From the NCBI RefSeq assembly GCF_002288925.2, contig NW_022098001.1, positions 15,941,181-16,005,180 on the forward strand: a stretch of DNA of 64,000 nt, read 5' to 3'. Positions 35,631 to 45,725 of this stretch are shown one piece after another. This DNA comes from Delphinapterus leucas. Lineage: Eukaryota > Chordata > Mammalia > Artiodactyla > Monodontidae. The notes below the pieces were generated by a model, which made no database searches, was not told the DNA's origin, and saw only the letters and a list, made by a program, of their open reading frames with translations. How positions within the stretch are numbered: the first letter of the stretch is position 1; every line of letters starts with the position of its first letter. A program made the translations under genes and the position numbers.

Positions 35631-36479
35631 GCCAACGTTTTAATTGGGTTACACAGCTAACAGTAACAGGTGGTGGTATTGCAGAGGTGTAGATAAGGAG
35701 TTATGGATTTTCAGAGAAGATAAATAATGCAACTTTTTGGTGTGGGGAGGTCTGTGGGAAAATACAGAAGAATGATTTGGGACAGAGGGATTAGAAAAAG
35801 CTTGGCAGGTGAGATAGCATTTCACCAGTCCTTGTAAGACATATTTTATTTCACCACGTGGAGTTGAAAGCAAAGGCAGCCCAAACAGTGGAAACAGCAT
35901 GACCCTAGAATCTTTAACAAATGAGGTGTATACTGGCAACAAAATGTATTATGGTCCAGCTGGAAAAATTATCAGTGGATAAATCAGAGTAGTGGGAGTT
36001 CAGTTTGGAAATGTAAGTTGGAAGAGATCATGAAATTTGTTCATGCAGGGTCCAGAGTTTGAGTAACTTAGTGCTGGATTGTGCACATGTGCTGCTCAAT
36101 TTCCCTTTAAGGAAGGACTTGTTGCCCAGCTTGTGCTATCAACATCCGGCCCATTTTGTGGCAAAAGCTGTGCAACAATGGATGCATGTCTGTGGGATCC
36201 ACTGGTTCTACTGTACAGTGTATCACCTGTGGTAGCTAGCCCCATAGAGTGTTGAAGGGATCCTTGCAAAGCTTATTGAAGGTGCCAGCTTGGGGATGTA
36301 GCGTGGTGGTGCTTTTCTTTGAGATGTGCCCCAAAACACTGACACAAGACTGTTGTGTCCCAAATTGTTATAATACATGGGTCTGGAATCAAGGGGCATG
36401 CATAGAATTAGTCCTCTTGCCATTACTCCCAGAGACCCACTTGGAAATGTGTCTTTCCCATCCCTATAACTTTAGTCTC

Positions 36480-36800
36480 TACTGAATTAGAAGTCCTTAT
36501 TTCCCAGGAGAGGAACAATTCCACCACTGGACACAATAATGTTTTCACTGAAACTGAAGCTATTGTAGCTGCATGGTCATTTGGGGCATCATATGTCAGT
36601 AGACTAGCAGACAAAGAAAATAGTTACTATGCCAGTGAGAGAAAAATTAACTCTGATTATCGAGAGGAGCTAGACTCACTGCTACATAATCAGAATGGTG
36701 AGGAGATCTTGGAGACCTACTGAAGCATCTCTTGGACCGTCCATGCCTGATAAGAGTGAAAGGAAAATTACATCTTCCACAGCTTGACAAAAGCAAAACA
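36480..36800 (+). pseudogene. Decayed ERVL-type dUTPase-region remnant inside the retrocopy
   Basis: The nucleotide order resembles the end of the pol region of ERVL elements, where a dUTPase domain lies after the integrase. The best-matching stretch is about 36600-36780. The match is by memory at nucleotide level and is interrupted by stop codons and frame changes. No functional domain remains. Alternatives are another class III retrovirus or chance similarity, which a translated search would settle. Confidence 0.5.
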
Positions 36801-37254
36801 GCCACATGCTAACAACCCTCAGGAATAAAGATCTGAATCAGGCCACCTAGAACATGGAGACGTAATAGATCATTTGTCAGAAACCAAACTTCGATATGAA
36901 GACGGCAACTAAAGTCTCAGACTCCTCAAGGAAGAAGCTCTCCATCATCTGACTGGACAAATACCTAGAACAGTTACAGCGCTGGACAAAGACGCAGAAG
37001 CTAACTCAGCTCGCATGCTGGCATTACCTGGCGGTGCAGGAGCGTTCATGTTGGAGAGTCTGGGATCTGAAGCATAAGTACCTTAGCCATCCTCTCTATG
37101 GACACTGTTTGGAGGCATTCTTTATATTTATCAGAGGACCTGGCTGAGTTGAGTCCCTGTTGCCTAGAGCTGTGACCTCGAGAATGTGCCTTTTATTGGC
37201 TTTTTCTACTTCATGTCACATTTCCCTGTAACAGCTTTCTGGAATGTACTCCCA

Positions 37255-37260
37255 AATAAA
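37255..37260 (+). promoter_or_regulatory. Polyadenylation signal AATAAA of the retrocopy
   Basis: The hexamer lies 11 bases before the first adenines of the tail (from 37272), a normal cleavage distance. Confidence 0.8.
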
Positions 37261-37296
37261 ATACCTGTACCAAAAATAATAATAATAATAATAAAA

Positions 37297-37315
37297 TAAA
37301 ATGAAACACCCATGG
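37297..37315 (+). repeat. Target-site duplication, right copy (retrocopy)
   Basis: Identical to 35612-35630. The flanks join into continuous unique sequence if the insert is removed. Confidence 0.93.
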
Positions 37316-38104
37316 AAGCAGATTGTGAGGAGCCTGGCATGAACTCTGCCCCACAGAACATTCTATATTGAATTCTATATTGAACAGAATGAACTTTTTC
37401 TTTTTTGGGACATTTGGATACAAAATATATGGGAACATTTTGGAATTTATAACAGCAGTAAAAGAGAAACAGAATGAAAAGTTTAGTGACCAAGGAGATA
37501 AAATTACTACATGAGGTTTTGGTACATTAAACTCTGAAAACACTCCTGATACAATTAGAAATGGTAGCTAAATATAACAAACATCTCTTTAACTGAAAAC
37601 AAAAGAAATCCCTAGGGACTCATCAGCAAAACGTGATCTGGAAGTCAGAGCTGGGCTATGGCTGCTGGGAGATGGCAGTGGGGATGAGAATGCAGGTATC
37701 GATTTTAGAAATCCACAAGGCCAGGTTTTAATCTTTGTGGGAATGAATGGAAGATCAAGCCTTAGGCCCATGCAAGGCAGGGAGTTAGAACCGACCCTCA
37801 GACATAAAACTTGGACGCTTAAAAGTCTGAAGAAGAAAGAACCAGAAAGAATCTGTCCATAAGCATAGAGGTGAAAAAATACCAGTCTTTCTTGGTTGGA
37901 GCTCTGGGTGGAAAATAAAAGTCTACTCTGAGAATTTTTAAACTTTGGATTTCAAATTTGCATTAACTACGAACTTAGATGTCTTCCAAGCTGATATATC
38001 AATATAAAACTTATTGCCGGGGCAGTGATAATTCTAGAGAATCTTGAACAGAGTGTGGTAAAGGTGACAGGATGTCACTTCTGAAATTAAGTTATAATTT
38101 CAGA
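37316..38104. other. Unique sequence without recognised genes
   Basis: Contains a 12-bp tandem duplication 'attctatattga' (37360-37383). Open frames up to 110 aa here are T/A-rich and without motifs. Confidence 0.45.
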
Positions 38105-38107
38105 AAA

Positions 38108-38512
38108 GGCCAACTTGTGTTGTGTCTTGCTTGTGCGTCCCCCCCCTCCCCCTCTCTGGTGAAGGCAGCTGTCACGCTGGGAGCTGCCCCGTGGAGATCC
38201 TCATGTGGGAAGGTCAGTAGTCAGCACTGAACTGAAACCCTCAGTCCAACAACCAGCAAGGAGCTGAATTCACCTAACAGCCACTCATGAGCCTGGACGT
38301 GGATCACCTCCTCCGCAAGGCCTGAAACGAACACAGCTAGGGCAGACATCTGGATTGCTCCCTGTGAGAAAGCCTGAGCCACAGGGACTCAGTGAGGTCA
38401 GACCCTGATTCAAGGCTCACAGATATTGTGAGAAAAGGAACGTTCATTGTTTGCAGCTATTGGGTTTTAGGGGTAATTGTTACACAGTGAGATAGAACTA
38501 ATACAGAGTAAA
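38108..38512 (+). mobile_element. MaLR (MLT1-like) LTR, 3' part
   Basis: The order of blocks matches MLT1-type LTRs: 'gaaggcagctgtcacgctgg', 'gccccgtggagatcctcatg', 'caaccagcaaggagctgaat', 'gccactcatgagcctggacg' and 'gctattgggttttaggggta', ending in 'attgttacacag' and 'actaatacaga'. No partner LTR or internal region was seen. Confidence 0.75.
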
Positions 38513-39739
38513 TCCCATTCGTGGAAGCTCCTACCTTCTCTTCAGTCTCTGTCACACCAATGAAGATTCCTACTCCTTATTTATGGAATTGTCAATGTCT
38601 CCACAAGGAAAATCCACCCACCCACACTGTGATTTGGATGGCAAGGAATAGGAGAGGTGGGGGAGGTAGAAGCTGAGTACAGACCTATAACCTGGAAGAG
38701 TAAGTGAAGCAATTTTCCATTCCAGGGAAGTCAGTTCCACAGTAGACTAGCTCCAATCATCCTTTCTGCCCTCTTCAGATTTGCTTAATATTTGCCATCC
38801 TGTACATTGTGGACATTTTGTTTATTTTTCTTCCTGTTCTGTTTATTTGTTTGTCTTTTTTTTTTTGGCTGCCAAGCTTTCCTTATTTGGGGTTACCCTC
38901 CATTGTTTAGAAAAGCTCATCTGCTCTGTTTAAGAGACACTGAGGTATTTCCCTGAAGTGATTAAGTTTCTGTATTATCAGTGCAGCCTAAGGTTTTTGA
39001 ACAATAATATAAATGTTGCTTTAAATGAAATAGAAACTGGCAAAAACACCCCAAACACTCAGTATAATCAGGATAAAGTTTAGAAGAACTTTTAACATAC
39101 ACAGACATATTTGTTATGTTCATTAAGCAGTCTGAGGATATGGTGAAAGTAAAGTACAGATAATAATGGAAAATATTAGACAAATTGGAAGACTAGTAAA
39201 GTGTGAACTAAACTCATATCTCTAGAAGTAAATTGTCTTTGGAAACTGATTCTCTAAATGTCGGTGTCATCAAGCCCTAAAGGGATTTCATTCATCAAGG
39301 AAAGATCAACTGATTTGATGGAAAAAACAGCATGTTATGTGCTAAAAAATGACATTGTAGATTTTTTGTTTGTTTATTAGGAAAACCCCTTTGGTTTTTA
39401 AGGTTAAGGCACTTACTACTGTGGAAAATGACCCTTCAGAGTGAACAAAGCAAGTAAGTCCAAATATTGAATTATTTCTATGCCTGTAAAACAGTATTTA
39501 AACATAAAAGCTGGCAGCCCAGTGCTCTAAGTACATCAGTGTCTTCTACAGTGGTATTAGTATCACTTACATCAGCACTTCCTAACAACAAAGAACGCTC
39601 CGTCCTTAGTCCCACAGACCATATTTGTAAAGTCATACACATGTTTACATGATTTAAAAATCATTGCTTTTAGAACATTATTTTTGAAGCCACATTTAGA
39701 TGTAAAGTCTTTATATGAATGGTCTATAGCTCAAGACCT
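38513..39739. other. Unique sequence without recognised genes
   Basis: No repeat or exon was recognised; open frames of 61-73 aa are short and unremarkable. Confidence 0.45.
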
Positions 39740-40218
39740 TTTATTGTTTTTATTTTTCAAACATCTATATTGCAGTATAATTGCTTTACAATGGTGTGTT
39801 AGTTTCTCCTTTATAACAAAGTGAATCAGTTATACATATACATATGTTCCCATATCTCTTCCCTCTTGCGTCTCCCTCCCTCACACCCTCCCTATCCCAC
39901 CCCTCTAGGTGGTCACAAACCACCGAGATGATCTCCCTGTGCTATGCGGCTGCTTCCCACTAGCTATCTGTTTTACGTTTGGTAGTGTATATATGTCCAT
40001 GCCTCTCTCTCACTTTGTCGCAGCTTACCCTTCCCCCTCCCCATATCCTCAAGTCCATTCTCTAGTAGGTCTGTGTCTTATTCCTGTCTTACCCCTAGGT
40101 TCTTCATGACGTTTTTTTTTGTTCCTTAGATTCCATATATATGTGTTAGCATACAGTATTTGTTTTTCTCTTTCTGACTTACTTCACTCGTATGACAGAC
40201 TCTAGGTCCATCCACCTC
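39740..40218 (-). mobile_element. 5'-truncated L1 3' end (antisense)
   Basis: A T-rich tail (39740-39758) is followed by the reverse of the L1 3' end: 'gtataattgctttacaatgg', 'ctttataacaaagtgaatca', 'tctaggtggtcacaaaccac', 'gtccatgcctctctctcact', 'gttcttcatgacg' and 'gactctaggtccatccacct'. It covers the 3' untranslated region plus the last codons of ORF2. It matches the same L1 type as 32963-35509. No clear target-site duplication was found. Confidence 0.92.
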
Positions 40219-40294
40219 TAGATGACCACTTCTGTTATCTCCTCAGCTCTGATTTAAGGACTGAGTGTATCATTTATTAGGGAGATAACTTCTG

Positions 40295-40382
40295 TCTATC
40301 ATGTTTCTCTCCCCTCTCCCTCTTTCCCTCTTTCTTTCCTTTCTCCCTCCTTCTCTGCCTTCCTTTTTTTCTTTCTTTTGTA
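40295..40382 (+). repeat. Polypyrimidine (CT-rich) tract
   Basis: An almost unbroken run of C and T with CCCTCT, CTTTC and CCTTC units; it could adopt a triplex (H-DNA) form. Confidence 0.85.
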
Positions 40383-40795
40383 AATAAAGCTGACTCTTCC
40401 TACATTTAGTAAAACAAAAAGCCACACTCTACACTACAGAGTAGAGCCCAAATTACCAATTATGATATAACCTGAGTATCTCTGATTTCTTAGCCTTTCA
40501 GAGCCATCTTTACATTAATACCCAAATATATTAATAAATAATAAAGTAGTTGAATCCACCATCTTATTTCACCGCAAAAACTAAACCTTTCCCTTCATAT
40601 TCTGAACATCCTCAGAGAATGAACACAGTTTATTGACATTTATTTTTACTTTCACTTCTTATTGCTCCTTTGGCTGCTTCTGGGATTTTCTTGAAAAGAT
40701 GCTACCACTATCACAAAGGCTTCAGAGAAGGGTCCAGGGCAGGTAGCCCTTCCCTCACTATCCCATCCCATCTCATGATTTTCCATAGAGAAACT
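40383..40795. other. Unique sequence without recognised genes
   Basis: No repeat or exon recognised. Confidence 0.45.
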
Positions 40796-40797
40796 TT

Positions 40798-40940
40798 AAA
40801 AAAACTTTTTATTTTGAAACAGTTTTTAATTTACAGAAGAGTTGCAAAGGTAACACAGGGAGTTCTTATATATTCTTTACCCAACTTCCCCTAATTTCAC
40901 ATTTTACATAACCATGGTACAACTCCAAATCTAAGACGAG
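40798..40940 (+). repeat. Old L1 (L1M class) 3' fragment
   Basis: 'aaaaaactttttattttgaa', 'atttacagaagagttgcaaa', 'ttcttatatattctttaccc' and 'tttacataaccatggtacaa' follow the order of an old L1 3' end. Confidence 0.6.
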
Positions 40941-43900
40941 AAGCGTTGCCTGAATTTGATGTGAATATTTTTGTATATTAATTAAACAAATAGTCATTAA
41001 GCACCACTATCCTAAACTCAGGGGACATAGTGATCCGCAAGATAGAACTCCTGCCTCACAGAGTCTATGTTTTCCCCTCTTCCACCTCCCCATTTCTATA
41101 GTCAATGTCATTGCCACGCTGTTGAGCCACCGATTACAGCCAATCTTCCTGAAAGTGTCATAGTTTTTGAATTTTACTAACACCATTACTACAAGTTATG
41201 TATGCTGTTTTGCAATGCGTGCCTTATTTCAACAATTCCTGTTTATTTACATTTTGTCTTGCTTTTATTTGAGTGATTAAAAAATACTAAGATGAGTCCA
41301 GATTGTGGAAAGTTTAGAGTGATGTTTGTTACCTAATTCACATGACAACATCATTCATCTACTTATCCGAAATCGAAGTTTACCCTGAGTGACATGGCAA
41401 AGTCAGATTGCTAGGTCAAATTTAGAAATTTGTATATTGTGACTATTTATATTTTTTGATTAATATTTGTGCTTTTCTGGTACAAATATTATTGATAGAG
41501 CTACTATGACATATCAGTGGCTGTTGGAGCCCATTCTACAAATTATCTCTTCCAAATTTTTTTGTTGTTTTAGTTTCAGATATTTATGACTGTCAATTCT
41601 TTGGACACCTTCATTATGCTAGTATTAAAATATGAAGCACTGAGGGAACAAAGCTTTTACATGTCTTAGGAAACACATGTAGTTAAGTGAGATGTAAAAA
41701 TGAAACTTTCAGTTTTCTGAAGCAGGTAATAATTATAACCTCAAACTTCCAGAGTTACTTAAAGGATTCATTTTTATTGGCATAAAACTTCACTAAAAGT
41801 GTGTTTATTCAGTGCATATAGAACACTCAGGTAAATCTCTTGGTAATATAGATCTCATTGTTTCGGCTTTTTTAAATGTTCTTGAATTATATACACATAT
41901 ATAGAACACATATATATTTATGTATATATGAAAACCATCTCACTAATTTATATTATAAATCATGAGTCATAATTATGAACATAATTTCTTTGAATGGTTT
42001 CTGGTAAAAAATGAAATCAGATACAATTTGACATCTCCTCAAATGTGTCCACTGAATTACCCTAACAGCAGAGAGAACTAGTACTTCAATGGTGGTTATT
42101 ACCCAGTGAAATGTAGAGTTGGTCTAAGTTGACAACACTACCTAAGTTAGAATATGTGTTATCATTGTTGTTATGGATGAGGAGACATCCATCCAAACAA
42201 TGGAAGTCACAGCAGCCTTGGCAGGAGATTCTCCTCTCTTTTAACGGTTTCCTGATTGCAGTCCCTGCAGTCTTGCCTCAGTTCCTTGCTAACTGAAGGA
42301 TTATTGCCATTTTTTGATGAGCATTCTCGCATCAGAGTTGTACAGAGAAACCCAAGTGAGGAAGAGTACAGCTACATGAAAAATTAGGCAGAGGAAGATG
42401 TTCAGGTTTCACATGAGATCAGAACACAAATGTTCAAGGGTATAAAATTAGAACAATGGCATGCAGCCATGATGATATGGCCCATTATGGGAGATGTCTT
42501 GTGTTCTTTAGTCAAGCATATGTATTCAGTTCTTGGAAACATTTAAGAAGGCAAAACTATGATAGAAAATTGGGTAGAACAAGGACTTGGCTCACCAGAT
42601 TACAGTCTTAAATCTCTGTGATGGCATTTCCCCTATCTGTGATTCTCTGAATGCATAATTCATTTGAGTAAATACTCAATAAACTTGCTAGTCCAGACAA
42701 ATTTCCTAAGTAACTTAAGTTCTTTTCTTGGTCTATTAGAACCACTTTGTTCTTTTCATAATAATTTCTTTACAAGGAAATTTTTCTTTATGTTACTGTG
42801 TGTCCCATTGTGCTGGGGCTTTCAAGTTGTAAATTGTTTTGATGGTATCGGAATTTAACTGTGGAATTGCAGGGCATTTTTAACAATGGTACACTGAGTT
42901 TGGAGGAAAAGTTTGTCTTCTCTTCTCCATAGCAATAATGGAGGTGGACTTAGGGTCTTGGGTGTGTATTTAACAAAAGTGGGTGGAGTGGGGGATGGGA
43001 ATGCATATGGGGATAGGTGGGGGATTAGGGATGGATTTGAAAGAGCAAAAGAGAGCGATAGAGGGAGAGATGTTTTGAGCATAAGAAACACTGAATACAA
43101 AATTCAATAACTGGAATTACCTGCCTTTAAAATTTATCAGAAAAAAAATGAATACAACCTTTTTTTTTTTTGAAATCTTAAATTTAAATCAGTCTGATGT
43201 ATAGCGTCACCTGAAACCTCTACTTTTTGGTTATCCCTTTTGGCCTGCAAATGTCTTAAATTTATGAATATCTCAAAAAAATAATAGTTTGAAAATCCAG
43301 CCAATGAAATGATTTCTAAATTTTTAGGGAAATCTCATTCTCAAGAATCTGGTTCCCAAGTTTGTGCAGAAGACACTGTGAGCCCACAGCCTCTACCACC
43401 AGGAACCACCCAAACCAACACACCTGTGTGTCCCACACAACCCTTTCCCTTTGCTCCCATTTTCACAGAGTCTCACATATTTATAGAGCTGGAACTTCAG
43501 AGTTCACGGAAACGTCATCATCTCTATTCCTGCAAATTTCAAAAATATGTAATTTAAATGCAATTTCTTTGTTTTCTAAAAAAAATAGGATAATAAGTGA
43601 AGTAGGATGTTAATTAAGGAGAGAGAGAGAAAATGAAAATATTTAATTCTTATTGCTAAATCACGTACCCAAACAGCAGGGAATGTATAGACTGAAGCTT
43701 AAAGACTAAAGAAAGAGGACACATTAAGTGTCAAGCAGAGTTCCCAGCTGGCTGTAACATTTTCCTGTGGTGCCAGCATGTTTGAACTAACAATTATCTG
43801 GAAAGAATGGGACTTATTAAGAGAAAGAAATCAACCCTCTTAGGTCTTCCAGGATGGACATAATAATAAAAAAGTAATTATTGGCTCTCTGAAACATCCT
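40941..43900. other. AT-rich unique sequence without recognised genes
   Basis: No convincing repeat or exon was found. A guanine-rich tract is listed at 42979-43029. Confidence 0.45.
42979..43029 (+). other. Guanine-rich tract, possible G-quadruplex
   Basis: Runs of three to five guanines (GGGTGG, GGGGG, GGG, GGGG, GGGGG, GGG) occur within 51 bases, separated by short linkers. This satisfies the usual four-tract rule. It is not part of a recognised L1 3' end. Confidence 0.6.
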
Positions 43901-43904
43901 TCAT

Positions 43905-44055
43905 CCATGGATCTCAGGATATTTTATCCAATATTACTTAATTAAAATTCATACTACTTCTATATCTGAGGGAGAGAATTGCTATATTTTATAGATGAAA
44001 AATTGCTTTACAGAAAGATTGAACAACTTGACCACACAAGTTTTTATGGTTGTAA
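43905..44055 (-). repeat. MIR SINE fragment (antisense)
   Basis: Plus-strand reading: 'ctcaggatattttatccaat', 'tattttatagatgaaaaatt' and 'gaacaacttgaccacacaag', in the reverse MIR order. Confidence 0.6.
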
Positions 44056-44109
44056 ACTGAAATAAATACCATTGCCTTCTTTCTATGTCTAAATAAGTTT
44101 CACTAAACT

Positions 44110-44264
44110 AAGAAATTAAAATATAGGCACTTCCCTGGAGGTCCCGTGGTTAAGACTCCATGCTTCCACTGTAAGAGGTGTGGGTTCAATCCCTGGTCAG
44201 GGAACTAAGATCCCACATGCTGCGTGGCACAGCCAAAAAAAAAAAAGAAAAAAGAAATTAAAAT
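44110..44264 (+). mobile_element. CHR-type SINE, short class (about 110 bp), with target-site duplication
   Basis: The SINE body (44125-44235) starts 'ggcacttccctggaggtcc' and has a box B-like 'gggttcaatccctgg', ending 'cacagcc' plus an A-rich tail with one G. The exact 13-bp repeat 'aagaaattaaaat' flanks it (44110-44122 and 44252-44264). It lacks the longer GC-rich body of the 205-bp class. Confidence 0.93.
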
Positions 44265-44371
44265 GTAAAATAAGCAATTTTTTGAGTCTCCTGACACAAA
44301 ATTACTCATGTTGGATTTGGGGAAGGGATTATTCTTCCTTCTTCATTGAATTGATCAGATACTTTGGTGAT

Positions 44372-44587
44372 TTTTTTTTTTTTTTTTTTTTTTTTGCTGT
44401 ACGTGGGCCTCTCACTGTTGTGGCCTCTTCCGTTGCGGAGCACAGGCTCCGGACGCACAGGCTCAGTGGCCATGGCTCACGGGCCCAGCCGCTCCGCGGC
44501 ATGTGGGATCTTCCCAGACCAGGGCACGTACCCGTGTCCCCTGCATCGGCAGGCGGACTCTTAACCACTGCTCCACCAGGGAAGCCC
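44372..44587 (-). mobile_element. CHR-type SINE, 205-bp class (antisense)
   Basis: It starts with a long T-run (the tail), continues 'gctgtacgtgggcctctcac' and ends 'ccaccagggaagccc'. The repeats 'tggtgat' at 44365-44371 and 44588-44594 flank it. Orientation is opposite to the SINE just upstream (44110-44264). Open frames of 66-137 aa over it are artefacts. Confidence 0.95.
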
Positions 44588-44594
44588 TGGTGAT

Positions 44595-45084
44595 ATTTTT
44601 ACATAGCACAGATATTTTCCATTTATGGTTAGTTATTCTGAAGGCTGGAAAACATCAGAAAACCCTTTCACATGCCTGGGTTTGTTCTTTATGTATCCAA
44701 TTTTTGCTATGTCTTGACCACTCGACAATTCAATCCTTGCTTGATTCAAGCTCCCCCTTAAAAATTTCTTTTTTTTCATGAAAGTGCTATTAAAATAAAA
44801 ATGTCTCCAAACAGAGGGATGCATTGTGGTTAAAGGACAATAAAATTTCTGAAAAGAAAATCAACTTTTGAAATATTAATTGCTATTGTTAGAAATTAAT
44901 GTCACACTAGTTAATAAGAAAATTTATTGTGTGTGCTCAGTGAAGTCAATTGTATTATTAATATGTAACTTATCTCTCATAATTTTCTTTGACATTCAAG
45001 TAAGTTGGAGTATTAGTGAAAGCAATCATGGTAATGTCAATAACCCCAAGAACAGTGACAATATTGGTACAAACAGGTCAAATT
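44595..45084. other. Unique AT-rich sequence without recognised genes
   Basis: No repeat or exon recognised. Confidence 0.45.
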
Positions 45085-45505
45085 TAGTATTTATTCTGTG
45101 CCAAGCTCTGTGCTAAGCATTTCAGAGTTCTCATCTTCTCCTTTCATCCTTACCTAGGGGGCAGGTATTATTGCTAATAAGTAAACTGCTTTTGTTCAAA
45201 TCTTAATTATACCACTTACTAGCTCTCTTACCTGGAATGAGCTACTTAAAATTTAGAGGGTTCCTCATCCACAAAATTAGGGTGATTAAAAGGTTATTGT
45301 GAGGGTTAAATGACTAATACACAGGAGATCCTTAGAAGAGTACCTGATACATGGTAAAGGTCTCAATACATATTAACTATAGTACAAATGAGGGCACTGG
45401 GCTTCAGTGTTGTTAAGTCATTTGCCCATGGCCATTGGTGTGGTGAATAGAGGAGCCATTCCTTTCCAACTTCAAATTCTGGGCTTCTAATATCACATTA
45501 ATTCT
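45085..45505 (-). repeat. MIR SINE (antisense), split by a second MIR
   Basis: The left part (45085-45190) reads 'tatttattctgtgccaagct', 'ctgtgctaagcatttcagag' and 'gcaggtattattgctaataa'. The right part (45384-45505) resumes with 'acaaatgagggcactgggct', 'tgttaagtcatttgcccatg' and 'ggccattggtgtggtgaata'. Together they give an antisense MIR in the proper order, with about 190 bp of a sense MIR inserted between. Confidence 0.75.
45191..45383 (+). repeat. MIR SINE (sense) nested inside an antisense MIR
   Basis: 'aattataccacttactagct', 'gagggttcctcatccacaaa', 'ggttattgtgagggttaaat', 'gagtacctgatacatggtaa' and 'aggtctcaatacatattaac' follow the sense MIR order. It interrupts the antisense MIR at 45085-45505. 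Confidence 0.8.
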
Positions 45506-45589
45506 AGTTGTTGGTAGCCCCTAATAAATTACAATTACTAGAATTAAGTTTCTTAAGGACAGGGAATGTAACTTAAGTATTTCAATTGT

Positions 45590-45725
45590 TTTTCCCATTT
45601 TTATTGAGAAATAATTAGTATCCATAACTGTATAAGTTTAAGGCATACACCATGATGGTTTAATTTATATATATTGTGAAATATTTATCACAATAGGTTC
45701 AGCTGTAACTTATATATCTTTGTGT
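45590..45725 (+). repeat. Old L1 (L1M class) 3' fragment
   Basis: 'tttttattgagaaataatta', 'gtataagtttaaggcataca', 'ccatgatggtttaatttata' and 'tgtgaaatatttatcacaat' follow the old L1 3' order. Confidence 0.7.

Larger units (their letters stand above)
35631..37296 (+). pseudogene. Retrocopy of a polyadenylated transcript containing LINE-like and ERVL-like sequence
   Basis: The 1666-bp insert is bounded by a perfect 19-bp direct repeat. It ends with AATAAA (37255-37260), 11 further bases and an A-rich (AAT)n tail, which are the marks of an L1-mobilised RNA. The first part (about 35700-36060) looks like old LINE sequence. From about 36480 it resembles the internal 3' region of an ERVL-type endogenous retrovirus, and the last 200 bp resemble the polyadenylation part of an ERVL LTR. 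So the copied RNA seems to have ended at the LTR's own signal. All frames are broken. The flanking repeat is intact while the retroviral part is very decayed, so the source was probably already a fossil when it was transcribed. Confidence 0.8.

Noticed and set aside
39740..40218. Target-site duplication for the antisense L1 fragment
   Set aside because: The flanks 'gctcaagacc' and 'tctagatgacc' share only short, gapped similarity.
44180..44593. 137-aa plus-strand frame
   Set aside because: It spans parts of two SINEs and a T-run; no real protein.
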